From contig VFIW01000022.1 in the NCBI GenBank assembly GCA_006386115.1, positions 434,001 through 498,000 on the forward strand: a DNA stretch of 64,000 nt. The letters run 5' to 3'. The notes under the pieces were generated by a model. The model was not told the origin of the DNA, searched no databases, and saw only the letters and a program-made list of their open reading frames with translations. The position numbers and the translations under genes were made by a program. Positions 54,089 through 64,000 of this stretch are shown here, piece by piece. This DNA is from Globisporangium splendens (lineage: Eukaryota > Oomycota > Peronosporomycetes > Pythiales > Pythiaceae). Numbering within the stretch: position 1 is the first letter of the stretch; the number at the start of each line of letters is the position of its first letter.

Positions 54089-55813
54089 TTAGAGTCGCGC
54101 GTGCTGAGGCAGGAAGAGATCCGCGAGGGGTTGCAGTCTCATGGCGAGCTTCAAGTTGCCTTGCAACTTGAGCTTCTTCCGAATCAGAGCCTACAGGCAC
54201 ATACAACAAAAGCATGCAGAGACAAATGAGCGCTCTGCTCTTGCCAACGCTGCGCGTGACCAGTAACAACACAATACATCACCTGTTGCAGTCGCAGTTT
54301 CCCGTGCGCCAAGTCCAGGAAATCGTGCTCGTCCATGTGAATCTGGAGATCAGGAGTCAGTCGCTTGTCGCGGCCGGCGATCACAGTGCCGTTTCCACGG
54401 ACCAGTGAGATCGTCCACACTTCCTGGTTGATGTGCCACTCGAGAACGCCGGTAATCGAGTTCGCGATCGACGCACCGCCAGTCTGGAGCGTCGTGCGCA
54501 AGCGGTCGAACACTTCGGCACACTCGTGCGAGCGAGACGTCGTGAGCGACGATGGTGGCGACCGCGCGTTGCGCATCATGGGCTCGAACGACTCTTGTGT
54601 CGTCGTCGGGTGGGTCACGCGACTGAAGTCCGAGACCTCTTTCCACTGGTCAGCGACCAGTTCCGGCGTGAACACCGCTGGATCCGTCGGGAACCCGACG
54701 CCGTGGGTGCGCTGCACACGGAGCTTCCCGACCCATCCACCGCCAAGCTAAGCCATAAATGCAATAGAACAAACACTTTATAATCAAGGAAAACCAGGGA
54801 AAGATGTCAAATCACTTAGTGTCGTACCTCAAACAAACTCCCAGCTTCAGTACACGACGGGTGGCACAGGTACACGATGATCGGCGCCGTCAACTCGGGC
54901 TTCAGCGCGTCGGACACGTCGTCTGGCCACAGCGGCTGCGTGAGGCGCGTGCTCGCAACAGGCGAGACCGCATTCACGTGAATATTGTACTTGACGCCTT
55001 CAAACAAAACCAGAGCAATTGGCAAGTCACTCACAAGGTGCTTTTTCAAAGCGCTTCGAGCTGTAAGAGATAGCAAACCTTCTCGGTTGAGCGCGACCGT
55101 GAAGCCGACGAGCCCCATTTTCATCGCGGCGTAGTTCACTTGGCCAAAGTTGCCGTAGAGACCCGCACCGGAGACGCAGTTGAGGATGCGTCCGTACTTC
55201 TGGATACTCATCTGCGGCCATACGGCTTGGGTCATGAGGAACGTGCCAAAGAGGCTCGACTTGTACACCGCGTCCCTATATAGTAATACAACATTGGTTA
55301 ATGATCCATTGCGTGCGAAGAAAAATCCAGGTATCTTGGGTCAATGCCTACCACTTCTCGACGGTCATCTTGCGGAACGATCCGTCGCGGATAATCGTCG
55401 CATTCTACGCAATCGGGAAAGCAAGTCATCGCCAAATAACATCGTCGCGAGTGCCAGTTCGCACATATGCAATAGAGATGGCGTTCCATATCTTTACTCA
55501 TATGCACGCACAAGCCACGTACGTTGATGAGGATGTCGATGCGCTGGAAGTGCTTGAGCGCGTTGTCCGCGATCTTCTTCGCGTCCTCGGAGACCGAGTG
55601 GTAGTCGCCGACGGCGACACCGCCCTTGCTCGCGATCTCGCGCACGACGGCATCCACGAGGCTGCGGTCCGGGTCGTTGTCGTTCACGACCACGCGCACG
55701 CCGCGCGCCGCGAGTGCGAGCGCCCAGGAGCGTCCGAGGCCGCGCGCGGCGCCCGTAACGATCGCGACCTGCGCGTTGCTGCCGTCCCCGAAGCTCAGCG
55801 TCGTTGGCGTCAT
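54089..55813 (-). CDS. Peroxisomal (3R)-hydroxyacyl-CoA dehydrogenase (SDR) with SCP2 domain, MFE-2-like
   Basis: Six exons: 55813-55523, 55404-55352, 55275-55079, 54997-54828, 54747-54283, 54190-54089; 1278 nt, 425 aa. The N-terminal SDR domain shows TGAARGLGRS (cofactor loop), DILIN followed by NAT in the NNAG place, a catalytic Ser region CVSGAGLYGNFGQ and YAAMK (Tyr..Lys). It matches the first domain of multifunctional enzyme type 2 (HSD17B4). The C-terminal about 100 residues are an SCP2 lipid-binding domain ending GNLKLAMRL. The last three residues ARL fit a peroxisomal PTS1 signal. The central enoyl-CoA hydratase-2 domain of full MFE-2 is absent. It probably serves peroxisomal beta-oxidation. 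It is intact although it lies between the two inverted repeat copies. Confidence 0.88.
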
Positions 55814-56643
55814 TCTCGTCTCCCTGTATCCTGATGTGAGCCTTTCAGATAGTGAATGCTGTGTAATATGGATCCTATGGTGACGCTTGTGAGCCCTCGC
55901 TGTTGCGTAAGCAGTTCATGTCTTTGTAGGTTGAAGAAGGAGGGAGGAAACAGGTGCGAGCAATGCCGGTAACATACCGGTATTATACTGTATAGTGGAA
56001 TGTCGGAACAATCTTCGGAACACTCGGAACTTGCACGCTGTCGGAAGATGGGCAATACACCAAACAGGTACATGTTGACTTAAGAAAAACACCGACTTTA
56101 TATAATAAGAGAGTTTTCTTCGGAACATTTTAAGGTTTTGGGGTTAATTAAAACGCAACCAGCTCAGCATCAGCGACAAGTTGAGCTGCTTAGGGTGGCT
56201 GCAACGGCTTCATCAGCAGCACCACTTGCAGCGAGCGCGACGGGTGCTCGACAATAGCAATGACAGAATCGATCACGACAACAACGAGGCAGAGGCTGAG
56301 CAGAAGGAGGGCACGAGCGTGGCGACAACAGAGACGAGCGCATCGGCAGCGACAGTAAACATGGCCGAGCAAATGCAGTGAGAGCCTCGAAGTGCGAGAC
56401 TGTAGTGCGAGCAGAGATGCGCGTGAATGCAGCGAGAGTCACGACATTTGTGAAGGCAACGAGGGTCATGGCAGGCGCGAAGCCAGAGAACCCAAGCGAA
56501 AGCGGCAACCGAGTACGGCAGCACTGAGAGCTATGAATACGACCAATAGAGCAACAGAGTCGTGTACAGCGTGAGTAGAGGTGCTACCATGTTTTCTATT
56601 TACTGCTGTGTGTCACAATCGGTGGATCCTTACACTTGACATG
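55814..56643. other. Upstream spacer with low-complexity ORF remnants
   Basis: The MFE-2-like promoter, then 56181-56574, where two overlapping plus frames have biased Glu/Ala/Ser-rich composition without an identifiable domain. Probably non-genic or a remnant. Confidence 0.35.
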
Positions 56644-57736
56644 TGTAATGGGGATTTTGTTTGAGGCTATCCGAGAATGCCTCAAACACGGCACCCACGC
56701 TTGCGCTTGAAGAGGAAGACTTGAGAGGAACTTGGCAAAATTACAACTGAATTGAATGAGCTTATGGTTTCTGACACTACATGTGAAACATCACTTGGGC
56801 TCCCACAGGTTTATGCATAATACCTACACATGCAAAAATAAACCTACAATATGCACATTTAACCTTGGGTACACTTGGTGTGGTTAAATCAGACGACGCT
56901 CGAGAATCTGGAAGAGAACATTCTGGAAGATTCTCCGTGATGTGATTGGCTGAACCCACTCACATCAAGTGCTAGCGACACGTCGCCGTCATCACCAACT
57001 GGATTCCAATCAGGAACCATCATCTTTACGTCTAGAGTGCTATTGTGGGCAATCACGTCGAATCTCAATGATTGCTGGCGACCAACACTCAACTAAGACA
57101 CAGACAGCTCTGACGTCAGACGGTGACGTCACCTGCGCATGTGGGGATCACTTTTACGTGTGTCACCCAATATCTTTGCACCCAAAATGCGCGCATCGGG
57201 TGGCGTGTGACACACACAAGAGACACCTTGCATGTAATGGCAGCGCGGCCCATTACAGGATCCTACAGGTTTTATAACTAAAACCTAAACATGCACAATA
57301 AAACCTATGAATATGATATATAAAACCTTGGGTACACTGAGGTTAAACCCAGGGGATCTTCGAGAAACTTGAACTTGAAGTCCCGTGGAAAATTCCCTGC
57401 AAAGTGATTGGCTACAGCCACTCACTTCAGGTGGCAGAGACACGTCGGTCTCATCACCAGTGCAGTTTCCCAAGTAGGAACCATCACTAAGTACTTGATT
57501 AGTACATGGATGTCATCACTCTGTACTGATTAGTACATGTGAACAACATTCTGCACTGATAAGCACAGAGAGCGCTCGTGACGTCATGGGATGACGTCAC
57601 ATGTGCATGTGGGGATTGTATTACCGTAACCCCTTTGTTATTTGTCTCTCCACAATGCACACTGATGGTGGTGTGTGGCACACTATATCTGTGGACAGAT
57701 CCGCCTTCATGTAATGGCTAGGTGTGGCCCATTACA
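56644..57736 (-). mobile_element. Dimeric 1.1-kb repeat element, copy 2 (inverted)
   Basis: Near-identical reverse complement of copy 1. Ends are better preserved: TGTAATGGGG at 56644 and GGCCCATTACA ending at 57736, a terminal inverted repeat of at least 9 bp (TGTAATGGG). Units lie at 56644-57257 and 57258-57736. A perfect TGTTTGAGGC...GCCTCAAACA hairpin lies near the low end (about 56657-56687). Immediately beyond 57736, about 57752-57797 resembles the tail of the same element in the other orientation, suggesting nested or older copies. No coding capacity and no clear target-site duplication. Confidence 0.75.
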
Positions 57737-58214
57737 TCCTCCATGTCGGGAGACGCTTCCTCTGGCACAAGCGTGTGTGCCGTGTTTGAGAGACTGTTTG
57801 GAACAGCGCCCTCTTACAGATTCTAAAATACAAAACACAAATCTCTATTTGTTAAGTAGGCGTACCAACTGACTGCCACAACTTGCCGCACCTATTTGTG
57901 TTGGCTAATTCCGTTTTCATCATGTTCAATTGCACTTTTTGAAGTGTGACCATCCCTTAAAAGGGGTGGTCGAATTTCCGTCTTTCGGAGTTCTGAAGCT
58001 AAAAGAGTACATTACTGTAATTCTCTAACCGGTTCGATTTATTGCTGGCAGTTGCTGGTGTTTGCTGCAAACTCTTTAACCCGTTTTGTTTATCTCAGTC
58101 GGTTAAAAACGTTCAACCGGTTGTTTTGGATAAGATGGTTTTTTTTGGCGGGAACGAGAGCTCTCCGAGTCATTGTGACTGACGACGCACTTTTGCTTTG
58201 GAAGCGCAGCGACA
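57737..58214. other. Region upstream of DNAJC9-like gene
   Basis: Starts with an element-tail fragment (about 57752-57797). An imperfect hairpin GACCATCCC..GGGGTGGTC lies at about 57948-57971. An E2F-like site lies near the gene (listed separately). Confidence 0.45.
58144..58154 (+). promoter_or_regulatory. E2F-like site upstream of DNAJC9 homologue
   Basis: TTTGGCGGGAA matches the eukaryotic E2F/DP consensus (TTTSSCGC-like) and lies 61 bp before the ATG. This position suits S-phase control of a histone co-chaperone. Confidence 0.4.
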
Positions 58215-59370
58215 ATGAGCAGCGCGTCGAGCGAGCTGATCTACGCGCAGTTTGGCGACGGGTGCGACCTCTACGAGGTGCTGGGCGTGGACAAGAGCGC
58301 GACCGAGAAGGAGATCACGCGCGCCTACAGGAAGCTCGCGCTCAAATACGTATGCCCAACGCACACACGTCCATGCTTTCGCGATTGCGAGTGTTATGCA
58401 CATGCCGTTCTAAACATGGAGTTTGAATGATTGTACTCATATTGCAGCACCCAGATAAGCATCGCGGCGATGAAACCTCGAAAGCCGAGTCCACTGCCAA
58501 GTTCCAGGCGCTGAGCGCGATCCACGCGCTGCTGAACGATGGCGAGGCGCGTGCGTACTACGACGAGACAGGCTCGATCATGGACTCCGAGACGGAGAAG
58601 TCGCCGTCGTTCCAGATGTGGGTCGACTACTTTGCGCGCATCTTCCCCAAGGTGTCGGAGGCCGATATCACCAAGTTCAGCGACGAGTACCGCTTCTCCG
58701 ACGAAGAGCAGCGCGACGTGCTCGACGCGTACAGCAAGTTTAAGGGACACATGCAGAGCATCCTCGACACGATCATGCTCTCCACGGACGACGACGAGGA
58801 GCGCTTTGCAGAGATGATCGAGAAAGCTATCAAGAGCAAAGAGGTACACTTGCAAGTGTGCTGGATGGTACTGTTTCCTTGCCTATATGTTAGCGTTTCT
58901 TTGTTTACACTCTTGTCGGCAGGTCAAGTCGTTTCCGAAATGGCGCGAGTACATGCGCGCGAAAGCCAGCAAGCCCAAGAAGCAAGAGAGTGCAGCGCAG
59001 CAGAAGCGGAAGCAGGCCAAGAAGGAAAAGGAAGTGCGCGAGGCAGAAGAACTGATGCGCAAGATCCGCAGCAACCAGCAAGAGCGTGCGAACGGCGGCG
59101 GCGTATCCACACTGAGCGCAAAGCGGTAAGTCTGGTTTAGTGTCTCAAAAGATGCGGTTATTGTGTCTGACATTGATGTGTGGTCTCGTTGTTTACAGCG
59201 AGCGTGGGTTCGAGTCGCTGCTCGCGAGTTTGGAGACGCGCTATGCTGAGAAACCTGGTAAGGGCAAGTCCGCAAAGAAGAGCCGAAAGGCTGACGACGC
59301 CTTTGAAGAACCGAGTGAAGAAGCATTTCTTGCGGCGCAAAAGCGTCTGAAACTCAACAAAAAGAAGTAG
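58215..59370 (+). CDS. DNAJC9: J-domain co-chaperone, DNAJC9 type
   Basis: Four exons: 58215-58349, 58448-58843, 58923-59125, 59199-59370; 906 nt, 301 aa. The J domain is N-terminal (about 15-80) with helix [14 protein letters not shown], the HPD tripeptide at the start of exon 2, and YYDETGSI. The following region ([29 protein letters not shown]) and the Lys/Glu-rich coiled C-terminus match DNAJC9, which recruits Hsp70 and binds histones H3-H4 in the nucleus. All introns are GT-AG and 73-98 bp. The length is near the 260-300 aa of the family. An E2F-like motif precedes it. Confidence 0.92.
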
Positions 59371-59868
59371 GACCCTACGTGCTCTTGGCTCGATGAGAGT
59401 TTGGAACACACATTGTGGTCGAAGAAGAAGTACAAGTTGGATGTCTCTATTATAGCTTGGAAAGATGAGTATTTTATTGTAAAGATTCACGAAGCACGCA
59501 ACCAGATGGCGTCACTTCACAGCACTGCAACAGTGCAGACACCAGAAAGAGCTCAGAAGCCGAGTGGCTCACAATGCAGAGCTCTTCGCTCTTTGCTGAA
59601 CTAGCACTTTTTCTACCAGCACCATTTCCTCTCAAATACCATAGCATCGTGAATATTTTAACCTCGCCCATCCCATTTACACCTGTCTAGTCGCACATAT
59701 CTCTTGTGAAAACAAATATAGATGTGCAATCTGAGAATCCATCAACTTTGGGTCCAGTCGTTCTTGCCAGCCAAGCAACAATTTCAGATTTACATCGTGA
59801 ACGCCATCGTGATCCATTCCGTCTTCCAATGTACATGTGCATGTGTGCACCACACTCGATTGCCTCAT
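59371..59868. other. Convergent 3' region
   Basis: No gene seen between the DNAJC9-like gene and the first CDF gene. Confidence 0.5.
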
Positions 59869-61128
59869 TTATCCCTTGAATTCATAAAAGTCCGTGTTTG
59901 GCGCATCGGTTGGGGTGTTCGGAGTCGAGGGAGGCACTGCCGTCACGTCGCTCACAGGCACGGCCAGGTACGAGTCCCCGCTCTTCACCGGCTGAGCTTC
60001 GTACCCCGCGTACACCAACAACGCGTCCTCCTCACGCGACACCACGTGCTCGTCATAGTCGCGAGTCTTGTAGTCCACGTGCACGAACGCGCGCTCAACA
60101 TCCTCCAGGTTCTCCACCTTGAACTGTAGCTGCAGCGCAATGTCGTGCGCCATCTTGACCGTCATGTCTGCTGGCACGACGACTTCGAGTTCCACGAGGT
60201 ACTTGGATCCGAAATGGTAGGCGCGCATGATGTCGAGGCTCATGGACGGGTGGTGCGAGCCGCAGAGCTCCTTGACCTCCGTCATGAACTCTTCGCTTGC
60301 GCAGACTCCGACCAGTTGCGCGACTTGCTCTTTGCCCATCTTCGCCCACGCGAACATGATAAAGAGGAAGATCAAAATGGCACCCGCAGGGTCGACGTAC
60401 CAGAGATCTTCATCGACAGACGCGATGATGTACGCGATGATCGCGAACGCGTTGCTGATCGTGTCGTTGCGGTTGTCATCTTGGATCGCCTCAACCGAAG
60501 CCGAGTACGTGAACTTCAGCACCCAGCGCGAGTAGAAGATCAGTCCGATTTTCACGAGAACAGCGAGCGTCACGATCACCACGGCCGCCGCCGACAGCTT
60601 GGGGGCTTCGGGCTGACCGTGCGCGAACCCATCGACGAGCTTGGTCACACCTTCCTGGATAAACACCACGGAGACCAGCACCATGATACTCGCCGCGACG
60701 ATGATCGCGACGGGCTCGAAGCGCGACGTGCCGGCAGGGTACTTGGCGTAATCTTGTTTCTTGCCCGAGCGGGTGCCAGCGTACCAGAGCAGTCCCTGGA
60801 CGAGGAGATCGACCATGTTCTCCACGAGCGCCGAGAGCAGCGCGAGCGAGTGGCTCGCGATCGCGACCGACGTCATCACGAGCACGATGATGATGTTGGT
60901 CGTGAGCGACGTCTGCAGCACCATGGCGACGTGGTCGATGGCCTTCTCGCCGCGCAGCACCTGCATACAGGACGCGAACGGCGAGCGCGACAGCTTCATC
61001 ATGTTGTCGTCGATGGCGCTGCTGCTGCGGTGCTCCGAGGCGGCGGCGTCGGCGCCGCTGATGGCGATGACGGCATGCGCCGACGCGCTGCTCTCGAGCG
61101 AGTGGCGCAGACTCGAGCGCTGGTTCAT
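59869..61128 (-). CDS. Cation diffusion facilitator transporter, copy A
   Basis: Single exon, 419 aa. The Ser/Ala-rich N-terminus is followed by the CDF core of about six membrane helices: LALLSALVENMVDLLVQGLL (TM2, acidic pair E-x3-D), the ARSGKKQDYAKYPAGTSRFEP-type loop, and DDNRNDTISN (TM5, D-x3-D). The cytosolic C-terminal ferredoxin-like domain follows (about 270-390). The acidic rather than His-containing metal site favours Mn2+ (Mn-CDF-like) over Zn2+, though specificity is not proven. It would export divalent metal from the cytosol into a compartment or out of the cell. It is tandem with copy B, 0.8 kb upstream, with a nearly identical 3' segment. Confidence 0.9.
   Translation of the reverse strand: MNQRSSLRHSLESSASAHAVIAISGADAAASEHRSSSAIDDNMMKLSRSPFASCMQVLRGEKAIDHVAMVLQTSLTTNIIIVLVMTSVAIASHSLALLSALVENMVDLLVQGLLWYAGTRSGKKQDYAKYPAGTSRFEPVAIIVAASIMVLVSVVFIQEGVTKLVDGFAHGQPEAPKLSAAAVVIVTLAVLVKIGLIFYSRWVLKFTYSASVEAIQDDNRNDTISNAFAIIAYIIASVDEDLWYVDPAGAILIFLFIMFAWAKMGKEQVAQLVGVCASEEFMTEVKELCGSHHPSMSLDIMRAYHFGSKYLVELEVVVPADMTVKMAHDIALQLQFKVENLEDVERAFVHVDYKTRDYDEHVVSREEDALLVYAGYEAQPVKSGDSYLAVPVSDVTAVPPSTPNTPTDAPNTDFYEFKG
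59955..60354 (-). repeat. Segment nearly identical to 62047-62450 (gene-conversion tract)
   Basis: About 340 bp between the two CDF genes differ at only about one position, while flanking coding sequence differs at many, including synonymous sites. Confidence 0.8.
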
Positions 61129-61949
61129 CTTGGACGAAGAGAAGGACGTAGCTGGGTGGCTGCGCTCACTTGCGCTTCGGTCGCCCGATCAGGGAATGGC
61201 AGCGAACTGAAAGAGTGTACCTGCTCACGGCGATGTTGGTACACTAGTCGCCCGGCTCTCCATGTCTCAAAAAGGAGTTATTCACCTTGAAAACGAGGTT
61301 TTTCAATATACTGAGTTAGAGAGTTGGCATTTTCCGAAATGCAGTGTGATGGGGAGAAAGATTGCCCACGAAATCGAACGACTGATCTTGGAGTCAAATC
61401 GTATGCGCAGGATGCATTTGCTGTTTGGTGGCGTCTCGTTCCCAGTATACGTGAGCGCTGCATATGGGCTAAGCTGCCTACGAGAGTAGTGCTCAGCGCT
61501 TTTGTATGGACTAACTGGCCCTTTCATCGCTGACAAAGGAGACTAAACTGGGACAGTTTTAGTTGATATGTGTGTGTGTGTCAAATGACTGTAGTGATGT
61601 GACACGCATTGATACCACGTTCTCTCTGGATCAACTCAATCGGAGACGACTTGTTCAAATGCGACGCCGCAGGCTCTTGGTCGACTGAGGGACGCTGGTC
61701 CTGGATACAATTTTTGGCTCGAAACGTTTTCGTGTTTCTATTTAAATATGATTTGATGATGAGATATCGACGTCAAGGGTCCTCTTCTTCTTCCTTGTTG
61801 ATTCGTCTTTTTCCCTTAGCGCATGCTTTCGTTATAACCGACCGACGTACTTGCACACAACGACCTGCTTTCTTCTCTCTTTCTCTCAATAGTACAGACG
61901 ATGAACATCATTTTACTTCCACCTGTTCCTTTCCCAATTAGTTTGCACT
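61129..61949. other. Intergenic region between CDF genes
   Basis: Promoter of copy A and 3' region of copy B; a GT run at about 61568-61579. No gene seen. Confidence 0.5.
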
Positions 61950-63173
61950 TTATCCCTTGAGCTCATGGAACTCGGAAGTCGGCGCATCGTTCGTGGCCGG
62001 GGTCATTGGCGCGTCCACGTTCAGAATAACCGAGTCCTCCACGTCACTCATGGGCACGGCCAGGTACGAGTCCCCGCTCTTCACCGGCTGAGCTTCGTAC
62101 CCCGCGTACACCAACAACGCGTCCTCCTCACGCGACACCACGTGCTCGTCATAGTCGCGAGTCTTGTAGTCCACGTGCACGAACGCGCGCTCAACATCCT
62201 CCAGGTTCTCCACCTTGAACTGTAGCTGCAGCGCAATGTCGTGCGCCATCTTGACCGTCATGTCCGCTGGCACGACGACTTCGAGTTCCACGAGGTACTT
62301 GGATCCGAAATGGTAGGCGCGCATGATGTCGAGGCTCATGGACGGGTGGTGCGAGCCGCAGAGCTCCTTGACCTCCGTCATGAACTCTTCGCTTGCACTC
62401 ACACCGACCAGTTGCGCGACTTGCTCTTTGCCCATTTTCGCCCACGCGAACATAATGAGCAGGAAGATGACGATCGCACCTAGTGCATCGACGTACCAGA
62501 GATCTTCATCCGACGACGCGATGATGTACGCGCAGATCGCGAACGAGTTGCTCACGACGTCGTTCCGGTTGTCATCACCGATGGCATGGGCAGCCGCCGA
62601 GTACGTGCGCTTGATCGTCCAGTACGAGTACGCGACGAGACCAATCTTGATGACCACAATGGTCGACGACAGTGCGATCGCAATGGCCGAGAGATTTGGT
62701 GCTTCAGGGTTGCCGTGCGCGAACCCATCGATAAGCTTCTTCACGCCTTCCTGGATGAACGTGACCGACACGAGCACCATGACGCTCGACGCAACGATGA
62801 TCGCAACAGGCTCAAAGCGTGACGTGCCGGCTGGATACTTGGCATAGTCCTGCTTCTTACCCGAGCGCGTGCCGGCGTACCAGAGCAGACCTTGGACAAA
62901 GAGATCGACCATGTTCTCGACCAGTGTCGAGAGCAGCGCGAGCGAGCGGCTCCCGATCGCGACTGTCGTCATCACGAGCACGATGCAGATGTTCGTGATG
63001 AGCGACGACTTGAGCACCATGGCGACGTGGTCGACGGGCTTCTCTCCGCGCAGCGTCTGGAGGCACAACGTAAAGGGCGAGCGCGAGGGCTTGGACGCTT
63101 CGACGAAGGAGGCGGGCGCGACGCCACTGCTGCCGGTGCTGCTGCGCAGGGCAGCGCTCACACGCTGGCTCAT
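61950..63173 (-). CDS. Cation diffusion facilitator transporter, copy B
   Basis: Single exon, 407 aa from the ATG at 63173; the frame is open further upstream but starts there only with GTG. Same layout as copy A: E-x3-D in TM2 (STLVENMVDLFVQGLL), DDNRNDVVSN in TM5 and the same C-terminal cytosolic domain. Many conservative changes separate the membrane parts (IKIGLVAYSYWTIKRTYSAAAHAIG versus the copy A segment), while the cytosolic domain is virtually identical. It is probably a Mn2+-type CDF. The tandem pair arose by local duplication with later homogenisation of the 3' part. Confidence 0.9.
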   Translation of the reverse strand: MSQRVSAALRSSTGSSGVAPASFVEASKPSRSPFTLCLQTLRGEKPVDHVAMVLKSSLITNICIVLVMTTVAIGSRSLALLSTLVENMVDLFVQGLLWYAGTRSGKKQDYAKYPAGTSRFEPVAIIVASSVMVLVSVTFIQEGVKKLIDGFAHGNPEAPNLSAIAIALSSTIVVIKIGLVAYSYWTIKRTYSAAAHAIGDDNRNDVVSNSFAICAYIIASSDEDLWYVDALGAIVIFLLIMFAWAKMGKEQVAQLVGVSASEEFMTEVKELCGSHHPSMSLDIMRAYHFGSKYLVELEVVVPADMTVKMAHDIALQLQFKVENLEDVERAFVHVDYKTRDYDEHVVSREEDALLVYAGYEAQPVKSGDSYLAVPMSDVEDSVILNVDAPMTPATNDAPTSEFHELKG

Positions 63174-64000
63174 TGTGGAGACAGGAGGCTTGGAGTGGCT
63201 GGGAGCTTGGGCGAATGGCGCGCTTGTGCTGGACGGAGCTGCTTTGCGAATGAAGCTTCTCGCCACAAAGGTTCAGCAGCTGGTGACTGGAGATTAATTA
63301 CGCGAGGGTTTTTTCAGATTAAAAACAGTTGCTGCACCTCGAATACGAGGTTTTATCAGAGGAGGAGCAACGTACCCGCAACTTGTTCGCAACGGAAGAG
63401 TTTGTGTTGCCCTATATTCTGGCCATTTTATGCCCGGCGTTTCGCATACATGTGGGAAGTCAGAATGTTGGTATTTTTACAGCTGATCAGTCCGAAGAGA
63501 TGCCAACCGCAACCAGCCAAACACCAATCCGACCCGATTCTGTGGCCGCATTGTGGACGTGACGAGGAAGATTTGCACGGTGCATGCTGTAGAAAACCTC
63601 GCAGGCTTACTTCGGAGAGCAACTCATGCGGCAACCTTCCCTCTCGCAAGCCCAAAGGTCTGATCGAAACTCGAGATTGCAAGTCATAAAGCGCAATGTG
63701 GAGATCGAGGGAGCCATGGATGCGATTTTATAGGGCTCAATGTGCCTTTAGCGGCTGCTGCCAGTGTGCATCAGTGTGTTGAAGGGAGATAAGCTATGAG
63801 GAGAATGTTGGCTTCTCCAGATCATAGTTTCAATGCCGTCTCGCGGTTTCTGCGTAGACAGAGGAGCTCGATGAGTTTTACAATTGAAGCGCGCAGGATA
63901 TCGAAAAAGCACGCTTATGCAGAGCCGTGTTAGACGTGTCTGAGAGCAATCACTCAACCGGCATCGTCTAATTAAGCATACTACCACTTTTGATATTTAT
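63174..64000. other. Upstream region of CDF copy B to window end
   Basis: No supportable gene; short open frames only. Confidence 0.45.

Noticed and set aside
50873..57736. The inverted elements as LTRs of one retrotransposon
   Set aside because: LTRs are direct repeats; these are inverted, and no gag, protease, reverse transcriptase or integrase lies between them.
56644..57736. Target-site duplication at element copy 2
   Set aside because: The flanks (ACATG before, TCCTC after) do not match; likewise for copy 1.
60145..61290. 381-codon plus-strand frame over CDF copy A
   Set aside because: Arg/His/Asp-rich shadow of the transporter on the other strand.
1..64000. tRNA genes, rRNA, CRISPR arrays, prokaryotic operons
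   Set aside because: None was recognised on either strand; GGTTCGAGT-like matches such as the one near 59206 are inside coding exons.

Overview
The window looks like nuclear DNA of an oomycete, most likely a Pythium- or Phytophthora-type water mould. The reasons are: compact intron-poor genes with strongly GC-biased third codon positions; short GT-AG introns of about 65-135 bp; two genes with WRKY19-type Cys/His-Gly-Gly repeat arrays; a Crypton-like tyrosine-recombinase element; and an N-terminal Crinkler (CRN) effector module. No rRNA, tRNA, CRISPR array or prokaryotic operon was seen. The species cannot be fixed from the sequence alone.

Layout. Positions 1-1980 hold a Crypton-like element on the minus strand, broken by a frame change in a homopolymer. 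From 2.6 to 46 kb is a gene-dense housekeeping block: a DDX47/Rrp3 helicase, a seven-exon CDH1/FZR1 APC/C activator, a Ulp1-type cysteine protease, a CDP-alcohol phosphotransferase (EPT/CPT type), COQ2, two WRKY19-type zinc-finger genes with an unrecognised six-exon gene between them, a conserved Cys-rich unknown protein, a PHD/extended-PHD protein, an AGC kinase, a small acidic protein with a frame break, a SMYD-like SET protein, an SSU72 phosphatase, a BAR-domain protein with a one-base frame break, a PH+WW protein, a 71-aa membrane protein, a DXD glycosyltransferase, eIF3e, and an unusual fusion of a Psq-type helix-turn-helix with a degenerate uracil-phosphoribosyltransferase domain.

From about 46 to 58 kb the character changes. 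Genes are sparse, fragments are dispersed, and there is a truncated CRN gene and a mosaic pseudogene stitched from pieces of two loci in this window. Two nearly identical 1.1-kb elements lie in inverted orientation (50873-51964 and 56644-57736), each a dimer of two related units carrying paired TGACGTCA palindromes. Inside this inverted-repeat frame sits an intact peroxisomal-type SDR+SCP2 gene. From 58 kb ordinary genes return: a DNAJC9-type co-chaperone with an E2F-like site upstream, and a tandem pair of cation-diffusion-facilitator transporters whose 3' parts are almost identical in sequence.

Most genes act independently, as expected for a eukaryotic chromosome. Themes that recur are cell cycle and chromatin (CDH1, DNAJC9, PHD, SET, SSU72), lipid and quinone metabolism (EPT/CPT, COQ2, SDR-SCP2) and membrane traffic or signalling (BAR, PH-WW, AGC kinase). 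Exon boundaries below were deduced by hand from splice signals, reading frame and family conservation.
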